Source: Luidia sarsii (taxonomy: Eukaryota > Echinodermata > Asteroidea > Paxillosida > Luidiidae). From it: 64,000 bases of DNA. Every line of letters starts with the position of its first letter. The stretch's first letter is position 1. Positions 12,116-24,710 of the stretch are shown piece after piece. Location: positions 16,709,092 through 16,773,091 of the forward strand of contig OX465109.1 of NCBI GenBank assembly GCA_949987565.1. Direction: 5' to 3'. The translations under genes and the position numbers were made by a program. The notes under the pieces were generated by a model. The model worked only from the letters and a program-made list of their open reading frames with translations. It was not told the DNA's origin and made no database searches.

Positions 12116-13654
12116 TACACAAAATTGGTAGGGGGTTAGGGTGAGCCTTTGGGTATTTTTAAAAAATACATTTTTTTCTTTTCATCAACATTACACGAGT
12201 TTCAAGAAAGGTCTGACCTTTCACCTAAAGCAGTACCTTGCATGACATTCAGAGAGCTCCAGCTACATGTAGGATAGAGACAACGGCCCCTATGTTAATT
12301 TCATGATCAATTTGCATGAAGCTAACTCAATTTTGGTTTTCAGTAAACATAAGTAAGTTTGCAACATTTTGGTACTACTTCATCAGTGCGACTTTATCAA
12401 TTCTCAAATGTATATGATATAAATGATACTATTTATTAAGAGTATATATAACCATGTGACACATGTACATGTAAATTGATTGGGACTATGCCTTTTACAA
12501 CCGAGTTGTCATTTATGTATAACCAAGCTTGTTATAACAGGAGTTGAAAGTACATTTTGCATTCCATTTACAATAAATCAACAGTATTTTACAAATGGCA
12601 ATTTATGTTTTACAACAATATTTGTCTATTTGTCATTCAGATATTTATATGCTTGGAAATCAATTTTTGATGATTCAAATTATCGAAATAATTGTCTCGA
12701 CGATTTCCATAACCCAGCTTTAGCTTTATCTACATTAACCAAAAGCTGAACACACTGGTTTGAGTTCTTTGTTGAAGATGAAGCTTAAAGCGATAACACA
12801 CTATTGGTCGAGGTCAAAGAATAGAATCCGTACGTTGTCTGATCCAACATATGCATGAAATTTACATTACATAGACGTAAACAATTTCTTTTACTCTTTT
12901 CTAAAAAAATCTAACATTTTAGGCAGAAATATTTCAGACCGAGTTTACTACCATAATCATCTTCAAACTGTTTAAGTTTCATGTAAATCTGTGAACATTT
13001 GTTTTTCGATCTTACCAATGTTGTGTAGGGGGGCTTTAAGAGTCAATCGTTTTTAGTTTTAAAAAGGACTGCAATTTTCAAAATCGAACCCACGTGTCTC
13101 ACAAAGCCGTAGCCCAAGTCGGGTTTTGGAACATGGCATTGCTCTGCAAGAAATGGACCTCACCAGACCCTTCTAAGATTGATTTGTGCAATGCAATGTT
13201 ATTGCATGTGTAGATATGTGTAGATACACTATGTGTAGATACACTGCATAGTGTACATTGTACACTGTAATATCAATCTCAGTGTGCCGCTCAGTAAAAG
13301 GATAATGCACTGTTGCTTCAATGCAAGCTTGCAACATACATGTAGCATCTGCTCAGTGGGCTTTTTTCTTACTGAGCTTGAGATGCACAGTAACATAGAA
13401 AGTCTGCCAGCCTGGTTTGTGGTTAGGTGAACAAATAACTCATAGAAGAGTAAGGGCAGAGCTTGGCATTGTTGCGCTTTCCTGGCCAACCAAAATGAGA
13501 ACAATTTAAATGAGCAGCTTAGTAGTGTACAAAGGAATAAATTCCAAAGGCCTTGGTTGCACAGAGATTTGTAAAGCAAGAGAAATGCAGTGGGGGAAAG
13601 CCTGCAATGAAAGAAGAGATATTTTGAAGTTAATCGGCTAATTTCTTGGCTTTA

Positions 13655-13800
13655 GTGGGTTTCGATCCTAGCAGGACCTTTCTCAAAGGCAGAGAAAGGT
13701 CCTGCTAGGATCGAAGTGTCAGGCCCACTAAATTTTATGATTTGCATTTTGGCAATTTTAGTCAGTAAGCAGTTTGCAACATTTTTGTATATCACTTTAA
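13655..13800 (+). repeat. Palindromic Penelope-derived terminal fragment
   Basis: The left half GATCCTAGCAGGACCTTTCT is followed after a few bases by its reverse complement, then GTCAGGCCCACTAAATTT and GTCAGTAAGCAGTTTGCAAC. Inverted-dimer form of the fragment at 4,445. Confidence 0.75.
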
Positions 13801-14241
13801 TTTCTTGGCTGTTAGAAAAAAACAAAGTAGCCAAAAGTATTTGATTACCGGTACTGGTAGATGAAAACTTGATGAATAGAACGGTTTGATGAATAAAATT
13901 CACTACACATGAGGTCATGTCTGACAGTTCAAAATAAATAAGACAACAGAGAAAGAAAAATCCGCATTTTGCGATCGGTTTCTGTCGCGACAAGCTTTTT
14001 CACCCATGTTGGATCGTTCTCGCGGCATCATGGAATGGTGTGTGTACCTTCTAGGATTCATACCATAACTCTATAGTACTGCATACTAAATACACGCTGC
14101 GTACTATTTAATCATAATGGTTTGTAAGCCTACACTAAGTTTAAATGAGCCCATCGAATAGTAACACTGTACAATAAAAAATTGATGATGCTCACGACAA
14201 CCTGATAGTTCAGTGATCAGGTTTTGTTGCTATTGGAATTA

Positions 14242-14245
14242 TCAG
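14242..14245. other. Target-site duplication TCAG, left
   Basis: TCAG directly precedes the 5' LTR and is repeated at 18,803–18,806 after the 3' LTR. A 4-bp duplication is normal for Ty3/gypsy integrases. Confidence 0.8.
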
Positions 14246-14617
14246 TGTAGGGGAGATGGAAATTGCCCCCCCTAATTTTCTTTTGTTCCTTTTGTTTTAT
14301 GTTGGAATGTTCCTACAGTTGTATAGAGTAGATTATGGATAACTTACCAGATTTACCCATAGGACAAATGGAATGACCCGCATGGGAAATGAGTAGCCAC
14401 ACCAACAGGACAGGATGTACACTGTACACTGTGTGTGGCCCTGGTTCACTATTCCTTGAGCCAAGGCCTACACAGTCCCAATAAAACCACATGTATAGTT
14501 TGCCTGTATAACTCAGTGTTGCAACCCTCATTCTCTTTACAGAGTCTTGAGTGAACTGGCTCATATATTAATGTGCCGCGGGTTGGCTGTCTACTCAACA
14601 GCCGCGCGGGTGCAACA
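14246..14617 (+). repeat. 5' LTR of gypsy element
   Basis: Begins TGTAGGGGAGATGG and ends GGGTGCAACA. Near-identical to 18,428–18,802. An AATAAAA-type polyadenylation word lies near 14,480. Confidence 0.92.
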
Positions 14618-14618
14618 T

Positions 14619-14635
14619 TTGGAGGCACGAGAGGG
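14619..14635 (+). other. Candidate primer-binding site
   Basis: TTGGAGGCACGAGAGGG lies two to three bases inside the 5' LTR. TGG at the start is the expected complement of a tRNA CCA end. The tRNA species was not determined. Confidence 0.55.
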
Positions 14636-14775
14636 ATAGATGTGTCTGGTTTGCTCTCTCAGTTGAACCAGACGACATGCATCTATCCCGCAACAGAACG
14701 AATCATGAGTACTTCTGGGATGGCTGCAGCATGACGACGAGGCAGTAACCAGAAGGGACACCAATAGCTGAATGG

Positions 14776-17698
14776 GTGAGGATTCCCTTTGGCCTCACAA
14801 ATGCACCCGCAGCGTTCCAGAGGTTCATGGAGGCTTGCCTGGATGGACTCAACGGTGACATTGCCATGACCTACCTCGACGATGTACTCGTTTTCAGTGA
14901 CACCTTCCAGAAGTACCTTCAGAACCTGAGGACAGTGTTGAGACGTCTCCAGGAAAATGGAGTGAAGCTGAAACCCAGCAAGTGTGAGCTCCTCAGGAAG
15001 GAGGTCCGATACTTAGGCAGGCTAGTGTCTGCAGTGGGACATCGGATGGAACCAGGTGACGTCGCAGCTGTGAAAACCCTCAGCGAGAAGAAGCCAACCA
15101 CTGTTGGTGAACTGCGGAAACTACTTGGGTTGCACGGGTACTACCGTAGCTACATCCAGGATTTCTCCAAGAGAGCAAAACCCTTATATGATCTGCTAGC
15201 AGAAAAACCCTCTGACGACCGACCCCACTCTAAGCCCAAACATAAGTCACCAGCGAAGAACAAGATGGGACAGAAGTCATCGAAGCAGACCATCCATTGG
15301 ACAGACCCCCACCAAGATGTTCTTGAGAAGCTACTTGATGTGCTGGTTGCTCCCCCGGTGATGGCCTTCACTGACCGTGAAAAGCCATTCGTGGTTCACA
15401 CCGATGCATCGAATGAAGGTCTTGGCGCTGTACTCTACCAGAGACTTGATGGGAAGATGCGGGTCATCGCATATGGTTCCCGTACCCTCAGCCCAGCAGA
15501 GAAGAACTACAATTTGCATTCGGGGAAGCTTGAGTTCTTAGCATTGAAGTGGGCAGTGACAGAGAAAATCAGAGACTATCTGTATTATGGCCTATCGTTT
15601 ACGGTTTATACAGATAATAATCCACTGACTTACGTTCTGTCTTCTGCGCGACTCAACGCCACTGGCCAGAGGTGGGTTGCGGAATTGGCCGACTTCCACT
15701 TCACGATTAAATATCGACCGGGTAGGAATAATGCAGACGCAGATGCCCTCTCCCGAATACCTGTCTGCATCGAGAAGTATATCACTGAGTGCACCGAAGA
15801 AGTGTCTCCAGGAGAACTGGACACAACTGCCGTGGCTGTGCTGTCTCAGAACACAGGTAGGACCACCTGGGCTTCAGCAGTCTCAACTACACCACCATCA
15901 TACATGGGTATGGTGCAGAACACCACATCTTTCACAACGTCCGACTTGCTGAGGGCTCAGCAGGAGGACCCTAGCATTACGAGGGTGCTGCAGTATCTGA
16001 CGAAGGGTCATCGCCCTACTAAGCATGAGAGATTAGGAGAACTGCCAGCAACCACATCCCTGATGCATGAGTGGAACAACTTGAACTTGGTGAATGGTGT
16101 GCTGTATCGGCAGAAGGGCCGTCGTTCCCAGCTGATCCTCCCGTCCCAGCTCCGGCAGAGAGTCTACCAGGAACTACACGAAGAAATGGGTCACCTGGGA
16201 GCAGATCGAGTGGTGTGTCTGGTGAGAGACAGGTTCTACTGGCCCCACATGCAAAGGGACATTGAACACTATTGCACAAGGGTATGCTCATGTCTCAAGC
16301 AGCGGAAACCTAATCACCACACCAGAGAACCACTTGGGACAATAGTTACTACTGCCCCATTTGAGTTGGTCTCAATTGACTATGTCCACCTGGAGAAGTG
16401 CAAAGGCGGATACGAATATATCCTAGTGGTGGTTGACCGCTTCACCCGCTTTGCACAGGCTTACCCAACCCGAGACAAGTCAGGAAAGACTGCAGCAGAT
16501 AAAATCTTTAATGATTTTTATACTGAGGTTTGGGTTTCCTCATCGTCTACATCACGACCAAGGGAGAGAGTTTGAAAACCAACTGTTTGCCAGACTGCAC
16601 CACCACTCGGGTATTGCCAAGTCCAGGACCACGCCCTACCATCCAGCTGGGAACGGACAGTGCGAACGGTTCAACCGGACACTACTTGGTATGCTGAGAA
16701 CCCTCTCTGATGCCGAGAAGGTCAACTGGAAAGACTCTGTCAACAAAGTTGTGCATGCGTACAACTGTACCAGAAGCGAGGCCACTGGGTATTCACCTTT
16801 CTTCCTGTTATATGGGCGATCTCCCTGGTTACCCATTGATCTGATGTTTGGACTGCAACCAGAGACGGGTCCCACCACAACCGACCAGAACAGATTCGTC
16901 AAGGAGTGGAAGGAACAGATGGAGGAAGCTTATGCCATTGCGTCCCAGCATGCAGCCAAGTCAGCGGAACGTGGAAAGAGGTATCGTGACCAGAAGGTGC
17001 ACAGCTCAGTACTGCACCAGGGAGATCGTGTGCTGGTTAAGAACATGGGCAGGCACGAGGGCCCAAGTAAACTACGGTCTTACTGGGAAGAGGAGGTGTA
17101 TGTTGTCATTCAGAGAAAAGGTGACAATTCCCCAGTGTACCAGGTGAAGCCGGAACGAGGCAGTGGACGTCGGCGTGTCCTACACCGGAATCTCCTTCTC
17201 CCATGTGACAGCCTACAGCCAGACCAACCTCAACACCATGTTCCTCAGCCCCAGCGACAGCGAAGATCCAGCCCCAGGTCACATCGCAGACAGGGAAGAA
17301 GCCCCCATCAAGCAGAAAATAATGATGTAAGCTCAGATGATGAGGAGTCACTGGTCTTCATGTCCAATCCATCCCAAAGACCCAAGTCCACTGAACTTGA
17401 TCCAGAGGTAGAACCCTTTGACATGGGCCCAACCGCCGCTCAGGAAGAACATCCACAGACAGACAACGAAGTTCAGCAGGATGCTGGGACAACATCAGAC
17501 ACTAACGCAGATTCTCTGATGACTGACCCATCAGCACCGGCGGCAGATGATGGTCACATTTCATGCCCAGGGGTTCAGGGAACAAACAACCAAACATCTG
17601 CGCCTGAACCAGCTCCCACCTTCAGTGAACGACCAACTAGGCAGAGACGTCCACCGCAGATGTTCCAGTACAGTACCTTGGGAGTACCCAGATGTTAG
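14776..17698 (+). pseudogene. gypsy pol remnant: RT C-terminal half, RNase H, integrase
   Basis: Two overlapping frames. The first (14,776–16,575) starts inside reverse transcriptase at [13 protein letters not shown] and has YLDD about residue 34. RNase H follows ([13 protein letters not shown] near residue 208, [11 protein letters not shown]), then the integrase HHCC finger (HEEMGHLG…CSCLKQRKP) and the first catalytic Asp in SIDYVH. The frame breaks in the T-run 16,515–16,519. The second frame (in use to a stop at 17,696) carries the other two catalytic positions ([17 protein letters not shown]), a GDRVLVKN C-terminal module and a Ser/Pro/Glu-rich tail ending with RPTRQRRPPQMFQ. The break plus loss of gag, protease and N-terminal RT make it non-autonomous. 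Ty3/gypsy assignment is secure. Confidence 0.92.
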
Positions 17699-18427
17699 CT
17701 GCAGCGACCCGAGAGTGAACATTCTTCAGCAGGCTAGTGCCTCGCCCCCATTCGCCCAGATGGGATGGCAACAGACGGTACCTGTTCCTTTGAACTACTA
17801 CCCTCCTGTTTGGCCAAACCCATATGGACAGCCCTTGGCACCGTTTCAGGCCCAAGGATGGGCAACAAGCACCACTGGGAGCGTTTGCTCAGCGTTCCTA
17901 GACACCAGCTGCTTGTAGCCCATATGACTACCACAGATGGCAACTTCCATGCCCAGCCCAGTGATGGCATCAGCAGACCCCTACTGGCATGAATTGCGAA
18001 GACGAGCCAGCAGGGAAGAAAACCACTGTACAGCGTACGCAGGACTTGGTCCATCCCAGGAGCATTGTAGCTAGCCAATCTACTTGTGTACTCTGAGGAG
18101 AGAGACCCAGTCAGCGAGGATCACGCTGCTGCGCTCTACGTTCGGCATCCAGCTGTCCTACCGGACAACAGTTCAGACCAAAGCCCATGATGATCTGTGA
18201 TCTAGACAAGGATGACACCGAGACCCTGAAGAAGTAGCTATCCTTCAGCCTCTCCCAGTCTCCAACGGGCCATCTCGATAGAGGACATCTATCAGGGATG
18301 AAGGAGCGCGACACGCCTTTGGAGCGGACTGAACTGTACCATGCCGATTATAGCCACTTGTGAAGCAAATTTTGTTTTGATTTTAATGCTTGTATGTTGG
18401 GACAACATCAAATTTTGAAGTGTCGAG
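17699..18427 (+). other. gypsy post-pol region
   Basis: About 730 bp between the pol stop and the 3' LTR. A Pro/Gln-rich frame runs to about 17,918 and resembles a pol tail rather than an envelope; no signal peptide or membrane segment is visible. The base of the 3' LTR lacks a convincing polypurine tract. Confidence 0.5.
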
Positions 18428-18802
18428 TGTAGGGGAGATGGAAATTGCCCCCCCCCTAATTTTCTTTTGTTCCTTTTGTTTTATGTTGGAATGTCCCTAC
18501 AGTTGTATAGAGTAGATTATGGATAACTTCGCAGATTTACCCATAGGACAAATGGAATGACCCGCATGGGAAATGAGGAGCCACACCAACAGGACAGGAT
18601 GTACACTGTACACTGTGTGTGGCCCTGGTTCACTATTCCTTGAGCCATGGCCTACACAGTACCAATAAAACCACATGTATAGTTTGCCTGTATAACTCAG
18701 TGTTGCAACCCTCTTTCTCTTTACAGAGTCTTGAGTGAACTGGCTCATATATTAATGCGCCGCGGGTTGGCTGTCTACTCAACAGCCGCGCGGGTGCAAA
18801 CA
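18428..18802 (+). repeat. 3' LTR of gypsy element
   Basis: Starts TGTAGGGGAGATGG, ends GGGTGCAAACA, followed by TCAG. Differs from the 5' LTR by small indels (a longer C-run near 18,450) and substitutions. Confidence 0.92.
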
Positions 18803-18852
18803 TCAGGCAACTACAAGTACATGTACATGTCATACATTATGTGTAGTGGATA

Positions 18853-19460
18853 CAATTTTGCAGGGACCATGGGAAACCCAGACAGTCACGAAGCCGACTC
18901 ATGCATTTCCAGGCCCTCGAAAGACATTTGTCACGGATAGTTGATGATTCCTTTGTCTCCCCGAAAAGCATGGTGGACATGAGATGACAGAAGTGATGAC
19001 ATTCAAGCAGGGATGTATAAAGTGACCGACAAAGTCATTTCCTGAAAATCACTGAAGGCCAATAAATTTTGCGTCTGCAAGTGAGCGCTTACGCGACCGA
19101 GAGATGCGACTGCAAGTGAGCGCTTACGCGACCGAGAGATGCGACTGCAAGTGAGTGCTTACGCGACCGAGAGATGCGACTGCAAGTGAGTGCTTACGCG
19201 ACCGAGAGATTCAAGGCAGGGGTACTGTGCAGGCACCCTTCAGTTTTTAGGGTTTTTACAGATAAAACTGAGCAGTTTCATATACCTGTTTGACATAAAA
19301 AAAAAAAAATCTTGATTATTATTTTTTTTTTAATAAAAATAAAATCGCAGCATTTCCGGAAATACGGAAATTTCCGGAAGTCTTACATCCCAGTTCAAGG
19401 TCAATGAAATTTACAATCCCACAAATTTGGAATCTTGATGTCAAGGCATGATAAGGCACT
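18853..19460 (-). repeat. 3' flank shared by the two RING–NHL genes (copy 1)
   Basis: Segments such as CATGGGAAACCC…GACAGTCAC, GACTCATGCATTTCC and TTTGTCTCCC…GAAAAG match 48,147–48,440 in the same order. The shared flank shows the two RING–NHL genes arose by segmental duplication rather than retroposition. Confidence 0.75.
19073..19212. repeat. 35-bp tandem repeat, four copies
   Basis: Unit contains TGCAAGTGAGCGCTTACGCG and ACCGAGAGATGCGAC; copies differ only at GAGCGC/GAGTGC. It interrupts the shared 3' flank of RING–NHL gene 1 and is absent from the matching flank of gene 2. Confidence 0.9.
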
Positions 19461-19589
19461 GCTCTACAATTACAGGTACACCCTGTACACTTTAACCCTG
19501 TTTGTGGAAAAAAAAGTCACTAAATTCTTGCCGGAAAAGTGCACTGGAGAACAACAACAACAATGAAACCCCCATAAAGATTTGACGAT

Positions 19590-22500
19590 TCAGAAGATTT
19601 GGACTCGGTGACCTCTAGAGTCACAGACCACTATTTCCCGGCGCTTGGTGATGGTTATTCCCCTTAGACTTTGGAAGGGATCTGCCTGGCTCTGCAGAAT
19701 GTGGAAGGATTTAAAGTGAGAGGTGAACAGTTGCACCCGTCTGTTGTGTTTCTCCGCCACGGCCACCACGCCCATGGTGTCGACGGCAATGCTGACTGGA
19801 CCCTTGAGCTGGTTCGGTCTGCTGCCCGGCGACCCAAATGTAGCCTGGTACTGGCCCGTAGCACCGTCAAACACCTGCGGGATACATACAGTATGTGAAA
19901 AGAATGCCATTCAAAAATGGAGTTGGGTTACCAGACACCATCATCAGGGCTCGAATTTCAGAAAAAAAAAAAATGGACTAGAGGACAAGTCTAGTAACTG
20001 AAGACTCTTTACTGGACCTGAATTATTTTTTACAAGACCTGTGCCGTAAATAAGAGCAAAAACGACACATTTTGCACACAATGAAAGGAATATTGGTCAT
20101 AGGAAAATGCTGTTTACGGAATGAGGTACCACTACAATCAATAGGTAGAGCAATGGAAAGGAAACTGATTTGGAAGTTTTCAGAGAAAAGAAGAAAAAAA
20201 AGAGCAAATTTTTTTTGGGGGATATTAAAGGCCCAATCCAACATTGGGAAGATCAGGAAACATCAATGTCCACAGATTTCCTTCTAATTTACACAGTTTG
20301 TAGATGGTCATGGTAGAATCCTCATCTTTGAAATCTTACCATCTGGGATGCTACACGTATACTTTTCGAGAAATCTTCACTTAAACATTGACAAATAAGG
20401 TTGTTTATTACTCGCAAGTAACAAACTATTTCATACACTATAGAATGGTGCGTAAATCGTGATGGTTTTTTGCATTTTTCTACTTCCTCAGATTACCTTT
20501 TGAGCTAAAACCTTCGCAGGATTTTTTTTTTATGTTTAACGGTCTAACACACAAACTGTAGCAAACTTGTGACCTTTACCAATGTTGTATGGGGCCTTGA
20601 AAGGGAACAGTTTCCATCGGTCCGTGATGCCGCACCTGTATTCTATCGTTTCCCAAATCTGCCACCAGCACCTCGCCGTCAGGTGTCACAGCCACGTCCG
20701 ACGGGTCGCGCAGTTTCCCCGGCTCCCTGCCCCGGCCCCCGAAGCGACGGCATTCCAGGCCGCTCTGATCGAAGACGCGGACGAGGTGGTTGGCCCTGTC
20801 GCAGACAAACACTTCCCCGTCCACGTTGCTCGCCAGTCCCCAAGGGCGGAAGGTGTGCTCCAGGGGAGGCAGATACGTCTCGAGGCTTTTCTCCAGGTGG
20901 CCTTCTGGCGTCACGACGTGCACGGTGTGGAGATCGGGGTTGCTGACGTACAGTCTGCCATTGGGCGTCGCACACATTCCTGTGTCACAAACACATCGCA
21001 TGGAATACGGCTAGAGTTGAAAGCTCTGTCTGGTTCTCAGCTTTAAAACAGAGAAGACCCGTACTTGGTGGGCAGTTTTTTTTAGGCACCACCAGCTCTG
21101 CAGCCGATTTCATGAAACTTCAAACTTTGTTGCATAAATTACGCACCATTTTGCTGCCTTTGCTGCCTTTGCTGCCTTTGCTAATTACTGCAGAAAAGAC
21201 CCATTGTACCGCAAGACTGACGCAACATTTGCACAACTTTTCTTGAAATTGGCTGCAGAGCAGAAACGGAGCACAAAGCAAAACCAAGAAGGAAGTGAGT
21301 ACACACAAGACTGTCCTCTGGCCAAAACTCAAAACAATTCAGTAGTTCACATTACATGTATTAACGATGCAATATAGTGAATATACAGTACGATAGTTGA
21401 CGGCTGGACTGGTGGCGCTACAATCAATTCATGTATAAAAGACTTGAAGGTTTGCATCGTGGAAATACTAATTGGAAGGTTTGCGGTGACGCCATGCAGC
21501 AAGTGCTACATGGCGTCAATGCAAACCACTGGGTGTCGCTATCATTGCCATCATATACTGCATCGCTCAAAGTGTGAACTACTGGTGGTCATAGTGTTTG
21601 GAGTTTTGGCTACACGATATTCCAAAGTAAATAAATTGACTAATATGAACTTATTGAGGAGACAAAATCTGCAGCTTGTTTCAGCGAGTTAAATTCAAGA
21701 CTTTTAAAGACCTTTTTGATGCCACCCGTAGTTAAATTTATCACAATATTTATTGATATCGTGAAAGCGCTTTCAGACGATAATCGTAACAAGCAGATTT
21801 TGATTTTCAAAATTATTGTGAGCATTATCTGATAAGAAAATGATAAAAACAAAGGAAAAACTTTCTCAGAATTTTGTGGATCAAATTTTAAAAATTTAGC
21901 AAATTTGCGAATTTTTCAATTAGTAAGAAAGTTAAATAGTCAAAATTAAATACAAATCTCAAAATTTAGTGGGCCTGACGTTTCGATCCTAGGTTCGAAA
22001 CGTCAGGCCCACTAAATTTTGAGATTTACATTCTGGTAATTTTAGTCAGTAGGCAGTTTGCAACATTTTTTGTATATCAAAATTAAATAGGCCTACAATT
22101 TTTTAACACCTTGTGACCTTCAAGAACTAATTTTAATGCTTTTTAAGGTCTCAAATTGGGAAAATTCTAATTATGACTGTTTAAGACCCGCGGACACCCT
22201 AAAAAAAGAAGAAGTTGCATGGCTTGAGGTTGAATACCTCGCAGGATCTGTCGAGAGGTATGCGTGGCAACATCGACAGGAAGATCTCACCTGTTATCCC
22301 CTCGTTGAATCTCTCCCCGGGCGGCAGGGGAATGACGCGCGGGTTCGCGAGGTCCGAGCCAAAGACTCCGACCCGGTAGCTCATGGACGACCCGGTGGCG
22401 ATGTCGCCGTTTGGGAGCTGAGCGACGCAGCTGGGCGACTCCAGGGTGCTGCTAATGGTGCGTACCGCCGCCGTCTTGGCCACGTAGTGATTGGCGCCAC

Positions 22501-24710
22501 CCGGGTCCAGAGACGTTGCGGCAAGACCGGACTGCGCCTGCGGGTGGACGGGGGAGACTTCATGCGTGACGTGTACAGTTTTGACGCCACCCCAAGATGT
22601 GACGTCCGTCAGAATGCTCCGGTAGCCGTCAACGGCGGTCTCCAGCGAAAGCTCCTTCGCGGGAATCAGGATCTTGCGGTGCAACTGGCTGTCCCTGTCC
22701 TGGGTCTCCTGAATCAGCCGGTCAATCTCCTCCGGATCGGCCCGGTCGTCCACTCGCAAGGCCGCCTCCCTCTCGGCCATCTCCCTGCAGAATCTCTCGT
22801 GGGACTCCTGTCTGGCTCTGAGCTCTTCCTCCATGGCCGTCAGAAGGTACAGGCTTTCTTGGAAGGCGTCTTCTAGGATTCGGAGGAGCTGCTGCTTCCG
22901 GTCGCTGGCCGCTCTTGCAATCCGGTCCATCCGCTCCTTGACGGTCTGCTTTGCGGTTTCCATGTTCTGGAAGAGAGTCGACCGTCTCCCGCGAGTCTCG
23001 CTGATAGCCTCCTCGTAAATCTTTCCAGACTGGGAAGCCTCCCACGTCGAAGTCCTCAAGGAGGCGAGTAGCCCTTCCAGGTCAGGAGCAGAAGTCGGCG
23101 ATGTGCCCTTTGCCTTTGATGCTGAGTCTGAGTCGTCCGACCTCTAAAAAGAAAAACGAACAACCTTCATAGGAATGAGGCATCTCAGTACAGTTTTGTT
23201 TAGGGGTTGTTGCTTCTTAAATGCAAATTCGCCCAAAACAAGACTATAAAAACACTCAAGTTTAAGGGCCAAGGAAAGAAGAGGATAGAGAGGGAGTCAG
23301 GAAGGCTGGAGATAGGAATTGACATTTCGCAAAGTCTTAGAAAGGGCCAGATCGTAGGCTGGGGGAAAACATGAACCAGGAAGGGAATTCCAGAGAGAGA
23401 CTTAACGAGGGAAGCTTTAGCTAAGGAGGTGTCTGGGTGCATCTTGCTAAACTTTAGAGTAACACCCGGCATCATATGCCAATGGCAAGCAAAAGAATTT
23501 GTTGACATTCAACCGAAACTGGACCTTCTGATTACAAATCCTATTATTATCTTTTTCAGCTCTTCCTTGTTTATTTCAAAATTTAGTGGGTCTGACGTTT
23601 CGATCCTAACAGGACCTTTCTCAAAGGCAGAGATGTCTCTGAGAAAGGTCCTGCTAGGATCGAAACGTCAGACCCACTAAATTTTGAGATTTGTATTTTG
23701 GTGATTTTAGTCAGTAAGCAGTTTGCAACATTTTTGTAAGTCACTTCTTCTTTGTTAAAGCGATTATCAATCACCAGAAATTTGGTGTGGAATCTTGGTC
23801 CAGTCAAATCTTCTTAGCTCCGTAAGTCGGGAGGTTTTCACGCCCAGGAATTCTCAATGCAACATGCTCTCTCAGTATTTGTGACCTGGCACCGCATAAT
23901 GAGGAATAACCCCCACCTTTGAGATTTTGATATTTTCTAATGATGTGAAAGAGTATACCATTAGCTTTCAACTGATATCAAAATTATTTCCGTGTGAACT
24001 TTGTTGTAAATAGTACAAGGGCACTTCGCTCGTTCGTTTGGTACCAGACACAATACAGCAGCACCATTCTAACTCCTCCAAAGCGGCCAATTAAAAAAGG
24101 CAGGAACTTTACATTTTCATGAAAACAGCACACAAACACTCCCCCGAAATCCTCGTTTTTTTCAACATTTAGAGACAGATTTTGGAAAAATCCTTTGGAC
24201 ATAAAATCCTCTAATATATTAACTTTCCGAAAATACGAAAAAAAATAAAAATAAATTATCGAATTGAGAAGATACTTAGACTTCAGGCGTTGTTTACTTG
24301 AAAAGTGTTTTGGTGGGATATTCCTCATGTCGCTGTGCCGGGTCACGTTTTATTTCCAATTTCACAATCGGTGGAAAAGTGCCACGGGTCAGTCGCAGTT
24401 TGTATGAATCATGTCTTACCTGTTTCTGATGTTCCGCCTCTCTCTGCTTCTGCTGGGTGTGCTTGAATTCGCGAAGTTTCATCGTAGTGCGGCAGATTCT
24501 CAACCTCTCCACGTCCACGACGTGCTCCTCACGACACTCTGGACACCTGACCTCGCCTCCATGGTCCCTGGCTAGCGTGCTCAGACACTCGGTGCAATAC
24601 ACGTGTGTGCATGGAAGAGTGCGAGGGAAATTGCCCTCGCTAAAGTCCTCCATACAAATACTGCACTCGAGGAGAGCACTAGAGGATAACATGGAGTCTG
24701 AAGAAGCCAT
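19590..24710 (-). CDS. RING–coiled-coil–NHL protein (TRIM-NHL-like), gene 1
   Basis: Four exons with GT–AG joins and consistent phase: 24710–24420, 23143–22291, 20979–20636, 19874–19590; 590 residues. The start ATG opens MASSDSMLSSSALLECSICM. A C3HC4 RING finger spans residues 16–59 (C16, C19, C34, H36, C39, C42, C56, C59), giving probable E3 ubiquitin ligase activity. No B-box Cys/His pattern is visible, unlike classical TRIM proteins. A Lys/Glu/Arg-rich helical segment, roughly residues 110–240, should form the coiled coil. About six NHL blades follow from residue 330 (for example VAQLPNGDIATGS, GMCATPNGRLYVSN, VAVTPDGEVLVADLGNDRI, ITITKRREIVVCD), a probable protein- or RNA-binding propeller. 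Minus-strand paralog at 48,659–53,487 with the same exon plan. Introns carry Penelope and MITE fragments. Substrate unknown; B-box-less relatives such as malin combine RING and NHL in this way. Confidence 0.92.
21096..21260. mobile_element. 165-bp MITE with perfect 10-bp ends, copy 1
   Basis: Ends CTCTGCAGCC and GGCTGCAGAG are exact reverse complements, with similarity running inward (GATTTCATGAAA / TTTCTTGAAATT). Inside are ACGCACCATTTTGCTGCC and CCGCAAGACTGACGCAAC words, also found at 51,284–51,480 and 54,519–54,695. Lies in the intron between exons 2 and 3 of RING–NHL gene 1. Confidence 0.75.
21430..21520 (+). repeat. Penelope-type terminal fragment
   Basis: GACTTGAAGGTTTGCAT followed by TGGAAGGTTTGCGGTGACGCC. 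The same pair of words occurs at 48,505–48,560 and in inverted form at 49,535–49,590 and 61,020–61,190. Confidence 0.55.
21955..22080 (+). repeat. Palindromic Penelope-derived fragment
   Basis: Two 26-bp arms meet over a TCCTAGGT centre. Each arm reads TTCGAAACGTCAGGCCCAC then TAAATTTT on its outward strand. Downstream: TTTTAGTCAGTAGGCAGTTTG. Intron of RING–NHL gene 1. Confidence 0.8.
23210..23520 (-). pseudogene. LINE ORF2 C-terminal tail fragment
   Basis: The minus strand reads SLWNSLPGSCFPPAYDLALS and then NVNSYLQPS, the hallmark tail of jockey/CR1-like non-LTR reverse transcriptase proteins. The frame is broken on both sides. Lies in intron 1 of RING–NHL gene 1. Confidence 0.6.
23575..23740 (+). 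repeat. Palindromic Penelope-derived fragment
   Basis: CAAAATTTAGTGGGTCTGAC then GTTTCGATCCTAACAGGACC, a short loop containing CAGAGATGTCTCTG, and the reverse complement of the first part. About 55-bp arms. Confidence 0.8.

Larger units (their letters stand above)
10965..13650. other. Intergenic, no gene seen
   Basis: No supportable coding sequence. Short open frames here lack domain signatures and have A/T-rich random composition. Contains an AATC microsatellite and a cluster of GCAGGATT repeats, listed separately. Confidence 0.5.
14246..18802 (+). mobile_element. Internally deleted Ty3/gypsy LTR retrotransposon
   Basis: Two LTRs (14,246–14,617 and 18,428–18,802) of 372 and 375 bp with TG…CA ends flank a pol remnant; TCAG target copies lie on both sides. 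Between the 5' LTR and the reverse transcriptase only about 160 bp remain, so gag, protease and the N-terminal half of reverse transcriptase are deleted. The LTRs differ by several substitutions and small indels, so the insertion is older than the one at 29,013. Confidence 0.92.

Noticed and set aside
17699..18427. Envelope gene in the gypsy element
   Set aside because: No signal peptide, transmembrane segment or cleavage motif; the stretch is Pro/Gln-rich and soon interrupted.
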